DNA of 22,686 nt from JANNHK01 sp034408875 (GCA_034408875.1 JAWXCJ010000340.1:1-22686), one strand, 5' to 3'. Positions 12,893 through 21,281 are shown, counted from the first letter of the stretch. Translations and numbers: made by a program. Notes: a model not told the origin generated them from the letters alone.

Positions 12893-14008
12893 ATGCCGAC
12901 CTTGAACGATGCTGCCCTGACCGACCTGCTCGCCCGGGCCCAGCGCGAAATCGACGAGGGGCACGTCCCTTCGTGTCAGATGGCGCTCGCCCTCGACGGG
13001 GAGGTGATCTTCGAGGCGACGCTCGGTGACGCGGCCCCGGATTCGCGCTACACGATCTTCTCGGCGACGAAGCCGGTCGTCGCCGGGGCGATGTGGATCC
13101 TGATCGGCGAGGGCGCGATCGACGTCGACCGCACCGTCGCCTCGTACATCCCCGAGTTCGCGGCGAACGGCAAGGACGCGATCACCGTCGAGCAGGTGAT
13201 GCTGCACACGTCGGGGTTCCCCCGCGCGCCGTTCGCCGCGCTCGACTGGGACGACCGGGAACGGCGCCTCGCCCGCTTCGACCGGTGGCGGACGAACTGG
13301 GAACCGGGGACGCGCTTCGAGTACCACCCGACGTCGGCCCACTGGGTGCTCGCCGAACTCATCGAACGGGCCTCGGGCATGGACTTCCGCGAGTTCATCA
13401 AGACGCGCATTCTCGACCCGCTCGGACTCACGAAACTGCGCGTCGGTGTTCCCGCCGCGGAGCAGGACGACATCAACGACCTGGTCAGCACCGGCGAGCA
13501 CGCGTCGGCCGAGGAGTTGATGGCGGCCATCGGTATCGCCGAACTGCCGCTCACCGAGGTGACACCCCAGGCGCTGATCGACATGAACGCGCCCGCCGTG
13601 CGCGCCGTCGGTGTGCCCGGCGGTGGTGGAGTGTCGACCGCCGGCGACCTCACCCGCTACTACCAGGCCCTGCTCCACGACCGGGCCGGGCTGTGGAAGC
13701 CGGAGGTCCTGGCCGACGCCAAGACGGCGGTGCGCAACACCTTCCCCGACTACATGGGGACGCCGGCCAACCGCACCCGGGGGCTGGTCGTCGCCGGATC
13801 TGACAATAAGTCCCATATGCGGGGGATGGGTCACACCGTTTCCGCCGGCGCGTTCGGGCACAACGGCGCCGCCGGTCAGATCGCGTGGGCCGACCCCGAA
13901 ACCGGCGTCTCGTTCGCGTATCTCACCGACGGCAACGACCTCCACGAGCTGCGCCAATGGCGGCGTACCTCCGCGTTGGCGAGTCGCGCGGGGAATTGTG
14001 TGACCTGA
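12893..14008 (+). CDS. Serine hydrolase of the class C beta-lactamase/esterase fold
   Basis: This is a 371-aa protein of the beta-lactamase-related (EstB/LACTB/PBP4*) group, which uses a Ser-Lys pair. The Ser-x-x-Lys motif is SATK (57-60) in YTIFSATKPVVAGAM. LHTSGFP (104-110) is typical of the family, a Tyr at 144 in FEYHPTSAHW takes the place of the Y-x-N motif, and FGHNGAAGQ (321-329) provides the His-x-Gly equivalent. No signal peptide is present, so the protein is probably cytosolic and an esterase more likely than a beta-lactamase. The ATG at 12893 is chosen because readings further upstream run antisense to the divergent exported protein. The ribosome-binding site is weak (GGGG about 15 nt upstream). 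Substrate is unknown. Confidence 0.88.
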   Translation: MPTLNDAALTDLLARAQREIDEGHVPSCQMALALDGEVIFEATLGDAAPDSRYTIFSATKPVVAGAMWILIGEGAIDVDRTVASYIPEFAANGKDAITVEQVMLHTSGFPRAPFAALDWDDRERRLARFDRWRTNWEPGTRFEYHPTSAHWVLAELIERASGMDFREFIKTRILDPLGLTKLRVGVPAAEQDDINDLVSTGEHASAEELMAAIGIAELPLTEVTPQALIDMNAPAVRAVGVPGGGGVSTAGDLTRYYQALLHDRAGLWKPEVLADAKTAVRNTFPDYMGTPANRTRGLVVAGSDNKSHMRGMGHTVSAGAFGHNGAAGQIAWADPETGVSFAYLTDGNDLHELRQWRRTSALASRAGNCVT

Positions 14009-14011
14009 CAG

Positions 14012-14039
14012 TTGCGCAGGGGTGCGCGACTCGTAAGAT
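14012..14039 (+). promoter_or_regulatory. SigA-type promoter candidate for the second WHxH membrane protein
   Basis: TTGCGC (14012-14017), a 16-nt spacer and TAAGAT (14034-14039) lie just past the hydrolase stop codon and about 55 nt before the GTG start at 14095. The -10 matches 4/6 and the -35 keeps TTG. A separate promoter would make this gene independent of the hydrolase. Confidence 0.4.
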
Positions 14040-14094
14040 TGCACTGCTCGTGCACACCACCTTCGTGCGCGGTGTTTCCAATGGGGGGAACCGA

Positions 14095-15276
14095 GTGGAC
14101 GTTCGCAAGGTCGGAATCTGGATGGTCGCCGTCGGCGGCGCCGCACTCTCGGTCGGAATCGTGCTCGACGCGATCCAGCAGGCCGACGACCCGACGCTCG
14201 CGTCGAAGGAAGGGATCTTCGACCTTTCCCGCTTCGCGCACGCGTTGTTTTTCGGCGGCATGGCTGTCGCTGTGCTCGGGTTGTTTGCGTTGCTCGTCGG
14301 TGCGCACCTCTACGGCGGCGAGGGACGCGTCACGGTCGGACGCCGCATCATGCAGGTCGGTGCGCCGATCGCGGCAGTCATCGTGCTCGGGGCGACGGCC
14401 GCAGCCGCGAGCAACACCGCGTTGGGTGAACCGAACGGCGACGCGGCCGCGACCGAAGAAGTTGCCACAGCGGAGGCCGATGCCGCCGCGACCGACGAGA
14501 TGGCGGAGCACGCCCACGGTGACGAAGCCACCGCGGCCGACGCGACTGGTGAAACCAGCGAGCACGCGCACGGTCCCGTCATCGAAGGCACCGCGACCGG
14601 CGACTCGCCGTGCGAGGTCGCGTCACCGACTCCCGCGTCACCCGGTCAGGTCGGTACCGGTGAAGGTGGATCCGAAGAAGTGATCGGCGAGCACGGCGGC
14701 CGCGGCATGGTGAAGCAGACGCCGCTCACCGCCGACGAAATGCAGGCGCTTCAGGAGCAGATGGTCCAGGCCCGCACCGTCATCGAAAAGTACCCGACCG
14801 TCGCCGACGCCGAAGCGGGCGGCTACCACAAGTCGACCGTGTACGTGCCGTGCATCGGTGCGCACTACACGAATATCGCGCTCGTGCCCGGGTTCGACCC
14901 GACCGCGCCTTCGGAGTTGCTCTACGACGGTTCGACGCCCGACGCCAAGATCGTCGGCCTCAGCTACCTCGTCCTCGAACCGAGCGGGGAACCGCCCGAA
15001 GGTTTCGCCGGCAAGAACGACCACTGGCACCAGCACAACGCCAACGGCGGGCTCTGCTTCGGAGCCGGCCAGGTCGTCATCGGCGGCGAGGAGATGACCG
15101 AGGAAGAGTGCACCGAGATCGGCGGCACCAAGCGCGAGCTCACGAACATCTGGATGATGCACGCGTGGGTCGTCCCCGGCTTCGAATGCAGCTGGGGCGT
15201 CTTCGCCGGTGAGTGTCCCGAACTCGGTGGCCGCGCCGGCGGCACCGCCTGGGACGAACCCGCCCCCGCCAGCTAA
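14095..15276 (+). CDS. Membrane protein with His-rich linker and C-terminal WHxH domain (paralogue of 4537-5802)
   Basis: The family is unnamed to me. From the GTG at 14095 (GGGGGGAA ribosome-binding site a few nt upstream) the product has 393 aa. Three membrane helices lie near 7-25, 47-70 and 86-106, followed by an Ala/Glu/His linker with two AHG-type His pairs (MAEHAHGDE, SEHAHGP). The C-terminal domain spans about 205-393. That domain matches the one in the gene at 4537: DAEAGGY, AHYTN (256-260), LLYDG, LVLEPSG, HWHQHNANGGLCF (310-322), a Cys at 339, MMHAWVVPGFEC (354-365) and GVFAGEC (368-374). The membrane parts of the two proteins are not alike, so one domain is attached to different anchors. 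Conserved His, Trp and Cys suggest a metal site or disulfides outside the membrane. Its TAA overlaps the stop of the convergent gene. Confidence 0.8.
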   Translation: MDVRKVGIWMVAVGGAALSVGIVLDAIQQADDPTLASKEGIFDLSRFAHALFFGGMAVAVLGLFALLVGAHLYGGEGRVTVGRRIMQVGAPIAAVIVLGATAAAASNTALGEPNGDAAATEEVATAEADAAATDEMAEHAHGDEATAADATGETSEHAHGPVIEGTATGDSPCEVASPTPASPGQVGTGEGGSEEVIGEHGGRGMVKQTPLTADEMQALQEQMVQARTVIEKYPTVADAEAGGYHKSTVYVPCIGAHYTNIALVPGFDPTAPSELLYDGSTPDAKIVGLSYLVLEPSGEPPEGFAGKNDHWHQHNANGGLCFGAGQVVIGGEEMTEEECTEIGGTKRELTNIWMMHAWVVPGFECSWGVFAGECPELGGRAGGTAWDEPAPAS

Positions 15277-15977
15277 CCCAACGGCGACCAGTTCGCGCTG
15301 CGCAACAACCGGCTCTGCCAGTCGTCGCGGACTTCGAGCGCGTCGTGCATCCACGTGCCGGGTTCCTTCACGCGCGCGGGGAGTTCGTGGGTGAACAGCG
15401 CGGGCAGCCGCTCGGGGTAGTCGACGCGTTGCCACAGCACGACTTCGCGCCGCCGGGGTGAACCGATCGCGGTCTGGAACACGCCGAGCAGTGTGAGCAG
15501 CGAACGCGTGGTCTGCTGTTCGAGGCTCGGCGCGTAGTGGGTGCGTGCCTTCTCGAGGTACGTGTCGAGCATGCCTTCGTAGGGCCACGCGCTGTCCTGC
15601 ATGTAGAGGACGGGGTCGTGTTCGCGCCCGTCGGTCGGCACCGCCGCCAGGTCGATCTCCCGGAGTGGCGACCACTCGACGGCGAGGAGCACCTTCCCGC
15701 GCACCTCGTGGCGCATGCGGTCGGTGTCGGCGGCCCACGACCGCAGGTCGCCGCGCTGCACCCGTTCGGCCAGGCGCTCGTACGCGTTCCCGTCGCGCAG
15801 GGCGGTGATCGTGACTACGTGGTACGCCCGGCCGGTGCCGTGGGCGATCCGCAGGAAGTAGAGGAGCCGCGCCCCGTCGTCTTCGGCGACCTCGGGCATG
15901 AAGCCCTCGCGGAACGTCCGCTCGAAGGCTTCCTCGTGGCGTCCGGCCACGGTGTGGAGCTCGTGCAGGAACAACAT
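15273..15977 (-). CDS. NIPSNAP-like / dimeric alpha-beta barrel-type protein
   Basis: The product has 234 aa. It begins MLFLHELHTVAGRHEEAFER and continues FREGFMPEVAEDDGARLLYF and ...GRAYHVVTITALRDGNAYER. These features (an opening LHELHTV strand, an arginine- and acid-rich helix, then a strand ending in TITA) resemble NIPSNAP/ABM-type dimeric ferredoxin-like barrels. A second half (YMQDSAWPYEGMLDTYLEKA, VVLWQRVDYPERLPALFTHE, PGTWMHDALEVRDDWQSRLL) looks like a repeat of the same fold, so the chain may be a fused dimer. No catalytic residues can be assigned. The ATG at 15977 is chosen over a longer reading whose N-terminus is low-complexity and overlaps the divergent gene. The stop TAG shares bases with the TAA of the convergent gene. 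The family call is moderate; the function is unknown. Confidence 0.65.
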   Translation of the reverse strand: MLFLHELHTVAGRHEEAFERTFREGFMPEVAEDDGARLLYFLRIAHGTGRAYHVVTITALRDGNAYERLAERVQRGDLRSWAADTDRMRHEVRGKVLLAVEWSPLREIDLAAVPTDGREHDPVLYMQDSAWPYEGMLDTYLEKARTHYAPSLEQQTTRSLLTLLGVFQTAIGSPRRREVVLWQRVDYPERLPALFTHELPARVKEPGTWMHDALEVRDDWQSRLLRSANWSPLG

Positions 15978-16104
15978 GGTGGGGCAGCCTCGCGCAATTC
16001 GGACACCGGCTCGACTCCGTGCCCCGACAACGGGGTTCACCGGGTCGCCCGAGACGCCGATCACTTCCGGGATGGGCGATTCGCGGCGTCGGGAGTTGGT
16101 CGGG

Positions 16105-18642
16105 ATGCACCCGGACCCCGTCGCGCTCGTCGCCCTCTCGCCGTCGCTCACCGCGGTCCTCGACGCCGACGGGGTGCCCCGCTACCTGAGCCCGAGCGCG
16201 GCGGCCCTGTTCGACACGGTGCACCCCGACGACACGACGGTGCTGGAGACCGCGTTCGCCGAAGCCGTCCTGCACCCGGGCCGGGCGGTGCCGGTGCACT
16301 TCCGTGCGCATGCCGGCGGCCGGATGCGGCACCTTGCCGGGCAGTTTCTCAACCGCGTCGAAGACCCGCGTGTCGGTGGGGTCGTGTTGCACCTCACCGA
16401 CGTCAGCTCGGAGTCGACGCTCGCGGTCATCGCACGCGACTTCATGGACCGCGGCCGGCACGACCTCGATGCGTGCGTTGTCGACGCGCTCGCCGCACTG
16501 GCCGACCTCGCCGATGCCGATCGTGCCGCGGTGTTCCACGTCCGCGAGAACGGGTTGGCCGCCGAACTCACCCACGAGTGGTGCCGTGACCCGAGCACGA
16601 GCCGCGCGGGCGACTATCAGAACGTGCCGCTCGACTTGGTGCCGCGCCTCGTCGACCTCCTGCTCGACCTCCGCACGACCGTGATCAACATCGCGGAGCG
16701 GCCCGAGTTCGCGGCGGACGCGGCTGCGATCGGCGCGGCGGACACCCGGTCGTGCGCGCTCGCGCCGCTGATCGTCGATGGTCGTCTGGTCGGATGCGTC
16801 GCGCTCGAGTTCATCGGCCGCGAACGCGCGTGGCAGTCGGCCACGCTGTCGCTCCTCGACCAGTTCGCGCCGGTGTTGTCGTCCGCACTGGAGCGGCGCC
16901 GCATCGAGCGCGAGTTCCGCGACGCGCAAACACGATTCGAACAGGCGTGGAAACACGCGCCCATCGGCATGGTCATGCTGTCCCGCGAGGGTGAGTTGCT
17001 ACGGGTAAACCCGGCGTTCTGCGAACTGCTCGGCTACCGCGAGTGGGAGCTGATCGGCGCGCCGTTTCCCGAGCTGCTGCACCCCACCGACCTCCGTGAG
17101 TACGAGGCCAACGTCGCGCGGCTCGACGCGGGCGAGGACGATCGGCTGCAACTGGAACTCCGGTTCGGTCGCCGCGTGCCGGGCGAGTCGGGGGAAGACG
17201 GGACGTGGTGCCGGGTCAGCTTGTCGCTCGTGCGCGACGACGACCGCGAGCGCACCTATCTCATCGGGCAGATCGAAGACGTCACGCAACGCCGCGAGTT
17301 CGAAGCACGTCTCGAGTACGAGGCGACGCACGACGCGCTCACCGGGCTGCCACAGCGCAACACACTCCTCGAAAGTCTCGAACGAGCGCTGGCCGGCGCG
17401 ACGCGCCGAGGCGACAACGTCGCGGTGTTGTTCATCGACGTCGACAACTTCAAGCGTGTGAACGACACGCTCGGGCACGCCGCGGGCGACGAGTTGCTCC
17501 AGTCGTTCGCCGGGAGGCTGTCGCGCGCAGTGCGCGCGTCGGACATGGCGGCCCGGCTCGGCGGGGACGAGTTCGTCGTCATGTGCACCGACCTTGCCGA
17601 CCCCCGCCAGGTCGTGCGGGTCGCCCAACGGATCCTGCACCTCGTCGAGCAACCGTTCCGCGTACGCGGCGTCGAGGTGTTCGTCGGCGCGAGTATTGGC
17701 ATCGCCGTCGCCGAGTCCGGTGTCGACGCGGCGACGCTGCTGCGCCACGCGGACACCGCGGCGTACCGGGCCAAGGACCGGGGCCGGAACCGGTACGAGA
17801 TCTTCGACGACGAACTCCGCGCCGCGGTCGCGCGCCGGCTCGAGACCGAAACCGCGCTGCGCCGGGCGATCGAAGACGACGAACATCGTCTGCATTTCCA
17901 GCCGATCATCGACGTGTCGTCGGGCCGGGTGGCGGCGTTCGAGGTGCTCGGCCGTTGGGACGACGACCGGCACGGTTCCGAGCGCTCTCACGATTTCCAG
18001 ACGATCGCCGAGGAAACCGGCCTCGTTGTCGCGATCGGCAAGCGGCTCATCCACGACGCGTGCGAACAGCTCGCCCGGTGGCAACGCACCTTCCGTGACG
18101 ACGCGCCGGGCATCTCGATCAACATCTCGGCCCGGCAGCTTGCGCATCCGTCGCTGCTCGACGACACCCGCGCCGCGTTGCGCAAGACGGGAGCCCGGGC
18201 GGCCGACCTGACGTTCGAGATTTCCGAGAGCGTGCTCATGGACGACACGCAGACGAGCATCGCCCGGCTCGAAGAGCTGCGCGCGCTCGGAGTGCGCATT
18301 GCCATCGACGACTTCGGCGCCGGCTATTCGTCGCTCAGCTATCTCCGCCGGTTACCGGTCGACGCCATCAAGATCAATCACGCGTTTGTCGTCGAGCTCG
18401 GTATCGACCACGACGGCTCGACGATCGTCGCGGCGGTGATCAACCTCGCGCGCGCGCTGGGTTTGGACATCGCCGCCGACGGTGTCGAAAGCATCGAACA
18501 CGTCGCGGCTCTGGTCACGCTCGGCTGCGACCGCATGCAGGGTGGATACTTCTCGGTTCCGCTGAACGAGGCGGATGCCACCGAGATGTTGCGCTGCCCG
18601 GTGCGTCAGGACTTGCCGGGGCCGACCACGTCGAGCACGTAG
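16105..18642 (+). CDS. PAS-GAF-PAS-GGDEF-EAL cyclic-di-GMP signalling protein
   Basis: This is an 845-aa multidomain protein. A PAS-like segment (about 5-105) is followed by a GAF-like domain (about 108-265, ending LLDQFAPVLSSALERRRIER) and a second PAS (about 275-400, FEQAWKHAPIGMVMLSREGE). The GGDEF domain comes next (about 405-575) with RLGGDEF at 484-490 and a RASD inhibitory I-site five residues before GGDEF. The EAL domain spans about 590-840. The GGDEF side looks able to make c-di-GMP with product inhibition. The EAL side keeps Glu613 (EVL in place of EAL), NISARQL, EISES, DDFGAGYSS (735-743), Lys756, Glu795 and Gln812. It has KIN for KID and ADGVE for AEGVE, so phosphodiesterase activity is likely but not certain. 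No membrane helix is seen. The ATG at 16105 has GGGAG about 9 nt upstream. The C-terminal 37 nt overlap serC. Confidence 0.92.
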   Translation: MHPDPVALVALSPSLTAVLDADGVPRYLSPSAAALFDTVHPDDTTVLETAFAEAVLHPGRAVPVHFRAHAGGRMRHLAGQFLNRVEDPRVGGVVLHLTDVSSESTLAVIARDFMDRGRHDLDACVVDALAALADLADADRAAVFHVRENGLAAELTHEWCRDPSTSRAGDYQNVPLDLVPRLVDLLLDLRTTVINIAERPEFAADAAAIGAADTRSCALAPLIVDGRLVGCVALEFIGRERAWQSATLSLLDQFAPVLSSALERRRIEREFRDAQTRFEQAWKHAPIGMVMLSREGELLRVNPAFCELLGYREWELIGAPFPELLHPTDLREYEANVARLDAGEDDRLQLELRFGRRVPGESGEDGTWCRVSLSLVRDDDRERTYLIGQIEDVTQRREFEARLEYEATHDALTGLPQRNTLLESLERALAGATRRGDNVAVLFIDVDNFKRVNDTLGHAAGDELLQSFAGRLSRAVRASDMAARLGGDEFVVMCTDLADPRQVVRVAQRILHLVEQPFRVRGVEVFVGASIGIAVAESGVDAATLLRHADTAAYRAKDRGRNRYEIFDDELRAAVARRLETETALRRAIEDDEHRLHFQPIIDVSSGRVAAFEVLGRWDDDRHGSERSHDFQTIAEETGLVVAIGKRLIHDACEQLARWQRTFRDDAPGISINISARQLAHPSLLDDTRAALRKTGARAADLTFEISESVLMDDTQTSIARLEELRALGVRIAIDDFGAGYSSLSYLRRLPVDAIKINHAFVVELGIDHDGSTIVAAVINLARALGLDIAADGVESIEHVAALVTLGCDRMQGGYFSVPLNEADATEMLRCPVRQDLPGPTTSST

Positions 18643-19760
18643 TCGATCGACGCGGTCAGCGCCCGCACGTCTTCGGGTTCGATCGCGGGGAAGAGCGCGA
18701 TACGAAGCTGGTTGCGGCCCAGCTTGCGGTACGGCTCGACGTCGAGGATGCCGTTCGCACGGAGTACCGCGGCGAGCGCGGCGGCGTCGACCGTGTCGTC
18801 GAAGTCGATCGTCGCGGTGACCGGGCTGCGGTAGTCGGCGTCTTTCACGAACGGCGTCGCGTGTGCGTGCGTCGCGGCCCAGCCGTACACGATGCCGGCG
18901 GAGGTGTTGCAGCGGCCGGTTGCCCAGGAGAGGCCTCCCTGCGCGAGCATCCAGTCGACCTGATTCGCAAGCAGGAAGAGGGTCGCGAGCGCGGGCGTGT
19001 TGTACGTCTGGTCGAGTCGCGAGTTCTCGAGCGCGATGGCGAGGTCGAGGGTCGGGGGCGTCCAGCGGCCCGACGCGTGGATCGACTCGATGCGGGCGAT
19101 CGCCGCGGGTGAACACAGCGCGATCCAGATACCGGCGTCGGTCGCGAAGCACTTCTGTGGCGCGAAGTAGTAGGCGTCGAAGTCGGCCGGGTCGACCGCC
19201 ATGCCGCCCGCGGCCGACGTCGCGTCGACGAGGACGAGGGCATCGACGAGGACGAGGGCGTCGCCGAGCGGCCGGTGCACCGGCACCGTCACGCCCGTCG
19301 ACGTCTCGTTCTGTGGGTACGCGTACGCGTCGCCGTTGACAACGTCGAGGCGGGCGGGCGTGCCGCCGGGTTCCGACTCGACGACTTCGGGGTCTTCGAG
19401 GTGCGGTGCATTGCGGGTCACCGCCGCGAACTTCGACGAGAACTCGCCGAGCACGAGGTGTGAGCTGCGCCGTTCGATCAGTCCGAACGCGGCCGCATCC
19501 CAGAACTGGGTCGAACCGCCGTTGCCGAGCAGCACCTCGTAGCCGTCGGGGAGTCCGAACAGCGACGCCATGCCCGTGCGCATGCGGCCGACGACCGAAC
19601 GGACCGTCGAGTGCCGGTGGCTGGTACCGAGGTATTTCGGCGCGGCGTCGGCGAGTGCGGCCACGGCGTCGTGGCGCACCTTCGACGGCCCCGACCCGAA
19701 CCGCCCGTCGTTCGGGAGCAGCGCAGCCGGGATGACGATCTCGGGGGTGCTCACGTTCAT
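18606..19760 (-). CDS. serC: Phosphoserine aminotransferase with a 6-residue internal duplication
   Basis: This PLP enzyme makes 3-phosphoserine from 3-phosphohydroxypyruvate and glutamate, the second step of serine synthesis. It has 384 aa, close to the actinobacterial form. Visible features are FGSGPSKVR (21-29), GTSHRH (45-50), GNGGSTQFWDAA (79-90), NETSTGV (151-157), VDATSAAGG (178-186), YFAPQKCFATDAGIW with the PLP Lys203 (198-212), QTYNTPA, and a C-terminal EPYRKLGRNQLRIALFP. Mycobacterial enzymes read ALVTVDATSGAGG here. This one reads ALVLVD twice in a row (168-173 and 174-179) before ATSAAGG. A Cys follows the PLP Lys, where APQKNF is usual. The ATG at 19760 has GGAGG about 11 nt upstream. 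The gene overlaps the convergent c-di-GMP gene by 37 nt. Confidence 0.93.
   Translation of the reverse strand: MNVSTPEIVIPAALLPNDGRFGSGPSKVRHDAVAALADAAPKYLGTSHRHSTVRSVVGRMRTGMASLFGLPDGYEVLLGNGGSTQFWDAAAFGLIERRSSHLVLGEFSSKFAAVTRNAPHLEDPEVVESEPGGTPARLDVVNGDAYAYPQNETSTGVTVPVHRPLGDALVLVDALVLVDATSAAGGMAVDPADFDAYYFAPQKCFATDAGIWIALCSPAAIARIESIHASGRWTPPTLDLAIALENSRLDQTYNTPALATLFLLANQVDWMLAQGGLSWATGRCNTSAGIVYGWAATHAHATPFVKDADYRSPVTATIDFDDTVDAAALAAVLRANGILDVEPYRKLGRNQLRIALFPAIEPEDVRALTASIDYVLDVVGPGKS
19225..19260. repeat. 18-bp tandem duplication inside serC (17/18 identical)
   Basis: Two adjacent 18-bp units (19225-19242 and 19243-19260) differ only at their last base. On the coding strand they give Ala-Leu-Val-Leu-Val-Asp twice, and the one difference is the synonymous GAT/GAC pair. 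The length keeps frame. The unit itself contains GAGGACGAGG, which would favour slippage. Confidence 0.9.
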
Positions 19761-19782
19761 TCCGCTACGGCCTCCGGTCCTC

Positions 19783-19800
19783 TATCTCCAGTATCTCCAG
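19783..19800. repeat. Two tandem 9-bp repeats upstream of serC
   Basis: TATCTCCAG occurs twice without a gap (19783-19791, 19792-19800), 22-40 nt upstream of the serC start; on the serC strand it reads CTGGAGATA twice. It may be an operator, or overlap a -10 element (GATACT). The 111-bp gap to the acyltransferase gene shows nothing else clear. Confidence 0.5.
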
Positions 19801-19871
19801 GCGAATTTCTTTGGGCGAACGCGAATCACGGCCCGGCCCCCCGGTCTGCGCGTGGCTGCTCACGATACCGG

Positions 19872-21263
19872 CTACGACTGTGCGAGAACCTCGTCAAAAC
19901 CCTCGCGCAGGCACGCGACGAGGGCGGCGGGGTCGGGCACAGCAGTGGTGTCGACGACGACACCGATACAGCACGTGTCGCAGTGCGAGATCAGCGACAC
20001 GTTGACTGCGGCACCCGCCGTCGGGGCGAACGCGTAGAGCCCGTCGACGCGAGAGCCCGCGCTGTACACGGGGATCGGCGCACCGGGAACGTTCGTGGCG
20101 ACGAAGTCGCAGCACTTCAACATGCCGCCGAAGAGCGCGGTCGTCGTAGCCGTGGGCAACCGGTTGAGTATCCCGGCGAGTGTGCTCGTCATCTGGAGCG
20201 CGGGTTCGGCCCGCCAGTCCTTCACCAGCCCGCGCACGCTCTGCATGCGCGCGACAGGAGTCGCCGCGCCCGCGGGCACGGGGAAGCGCGCCGGGGCGAA
20301 GCGATTGCCCCCCTTCTCGTCGGCGCTCGTGCGCAGGTTGATCGGCATCGTCATGCGCAGCGAGTGGAGTTCGGTCCCGTGGCGCTCGTGATACCGGCGC
20401 AGACCACCGACGACCGCGGCGACGAACGCGTCGTTCACGCTGCCCTCTGCGACCTTGGCCGCCCGGCGCAACTCGTCGAGCGAGACTTCGAACATCGCGA
20501 GCTCGCGCGCGAGGCCGCGGTTGCGCATGATCGGTGAGAGCGGCGCCGTGGCGGGAGCCAGTGTGCGCGCGATCGAGCGGGCAGTGCGGACGAACTCCGA
20601 CATGGTGCCGATCGGGTCGCGCAACGCGGTGCCGGTGCCGCGGATCATCGTGCCGGGGACGCGGCTGACGATTCCGACCGTGCGGCGGCGGTTGTGGGCG
20701 AACGAGTCGCGTACGAGGGCCGTGGTGGTGAACGACTCGGGCGCGGGCACGGCCGGCATCGCCGCGTCGGGGTTCGCCACCGGGTCGCGTTCGAGGTCGA
20801 CCAGCTCCGTCAGCAGCGCCATGCCGCCGACGCCGTCGGTGACCGAGTGGTGCACCTTCATCGCGAGGGCGGCGCGACCGCCTTCGAGGCCCTCGATGAG
20901 GGTGAACTCCCAGAGCGGGCGGGCCCGGTCGAACGCGGCGGCGGTGATGGGCCGCAGCACGGCGAGCAACGCCTGTTCGTCGCCCGGCGCGGGCGACCGC
21001 ACCCGGCGCAGGTGGTAGTCGAGATCGAACGACGGCTCGGTCGTCCACCGCGGCGGCGCGATGCGCATCGGCGGTGAGAGCACGCGATCGCGGAAGCGGG
21101 GGATCACGCGCGACGCGCGGTCGACGCGATCGCGCAGCCGCTCCCAGTCGGGTGTCTCCGCGAACGTGGCGACGGCGACGATCGTCGACCGCAGCACCGG
21201 GTCCTTCTCGATGTTCCACATGAGCGCGTCTTCGTCGCTCATGTGACGGGTGGTGGTACTCAT
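19872..21263 (-). CDS. Wax ester synthase / diacylglycerol acyltransferase (WS/DGAT) family protein
   Basis: This is a bifunctional-type O-acyltransferase that joins an acyl-CoA to diacylglycerol or a fatty alcohol, making storage lipid at the membrane or lipid-droplet surface. It has 463 aa, matching the family. Visible features are MSDEDALMWNIEKDP near the N-terminus, PLWEFTLIEGLEGGRAALAM, the catalytic HHSVTDG (138-144, HHxxxDG), SVNDAFVAAVVGGLRRYH (NDxV-type), a NLRTS segment, and a C-terminal DFVATNVPGAPIPVY with SLISHCDTC. The ATG at 21263 is used; ATG at 21242 (MSDEDA) would shorten it by seven residues. Neither start has a clear ribosome-binding site, which may mean a leaderless message. 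It is divergent from the hydrolase gene, with only 25 nt between start codons. Actinobacteria often carry many such genes. Substrate preference cannot be told. Confidence 0.9.
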   Translation of the reverse strand: MSTTTRHMSDEDALMWNIEKDPVLRSTIVAVATFAETPDWERLRDRVDRASRVIPRFRDRVLSPPMRIAPPRWTTEPSFDLDYHLRRVRSPAPGDEQALLAVLRPITAAAFDRARPLWEFTLIEGLEGGRAALAMKVHHSVTDGVGGMALLTELVDLERDPVANPDAAMPAVPAPESFTTTALVRDSFAHNRRRTVGIVSRVPGTMIRGTGTALRDPIGTMSEFVRTARSIARTLAPATAPLSPIMRNRGLARELAMFEVSLDELRRAAKVAEGSVNDAFVAAVVGGLRRYHERHGTELHSLRMTMPINLRTSADEKGGNRFAPARFPVPAGAATPVARMQSVRGLVKDWRAEPALQMTSTLAGILNRLPTATTTALFGGMLKCCDFVATNVPGAPIPVYSAGSRVDGLYAFAPTAGAAVNVSLISHCDTCCIGVVVDTTAVPDPAALVACLREGFDEVLAQS

Positions 21264-21271
21264 ATCGGTCC

Positions 21272-21281
21272 AGGGTACGGT
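21272..21281. promoter_or_regulatory. Possible bidirectional -10 pair between divergent genes
   Basis: Between the two starts lies AGGGTACGGT. On the plus strand TACGGT (21276-21281) would place transcription near 21288, directly at the GTG at 21289. On the minus strand TACCCT (21277-21272) would place it about at the ATG at 21263. Both are TAnnnT elements sharing the central TA. No clear -35 is seen on either side. Leaderless starts are common in actinobacteria. Confidence 0.3.

Noticed and set aside
14638..16956. 772-codon minus-strand frame
   Set aside because: It spans the opposite strand or other frame of three recognisable genes (WHxH protein, NIPSNAP-like, c-di-GMP protein). The length comes from lack of AT-rich stop codons.
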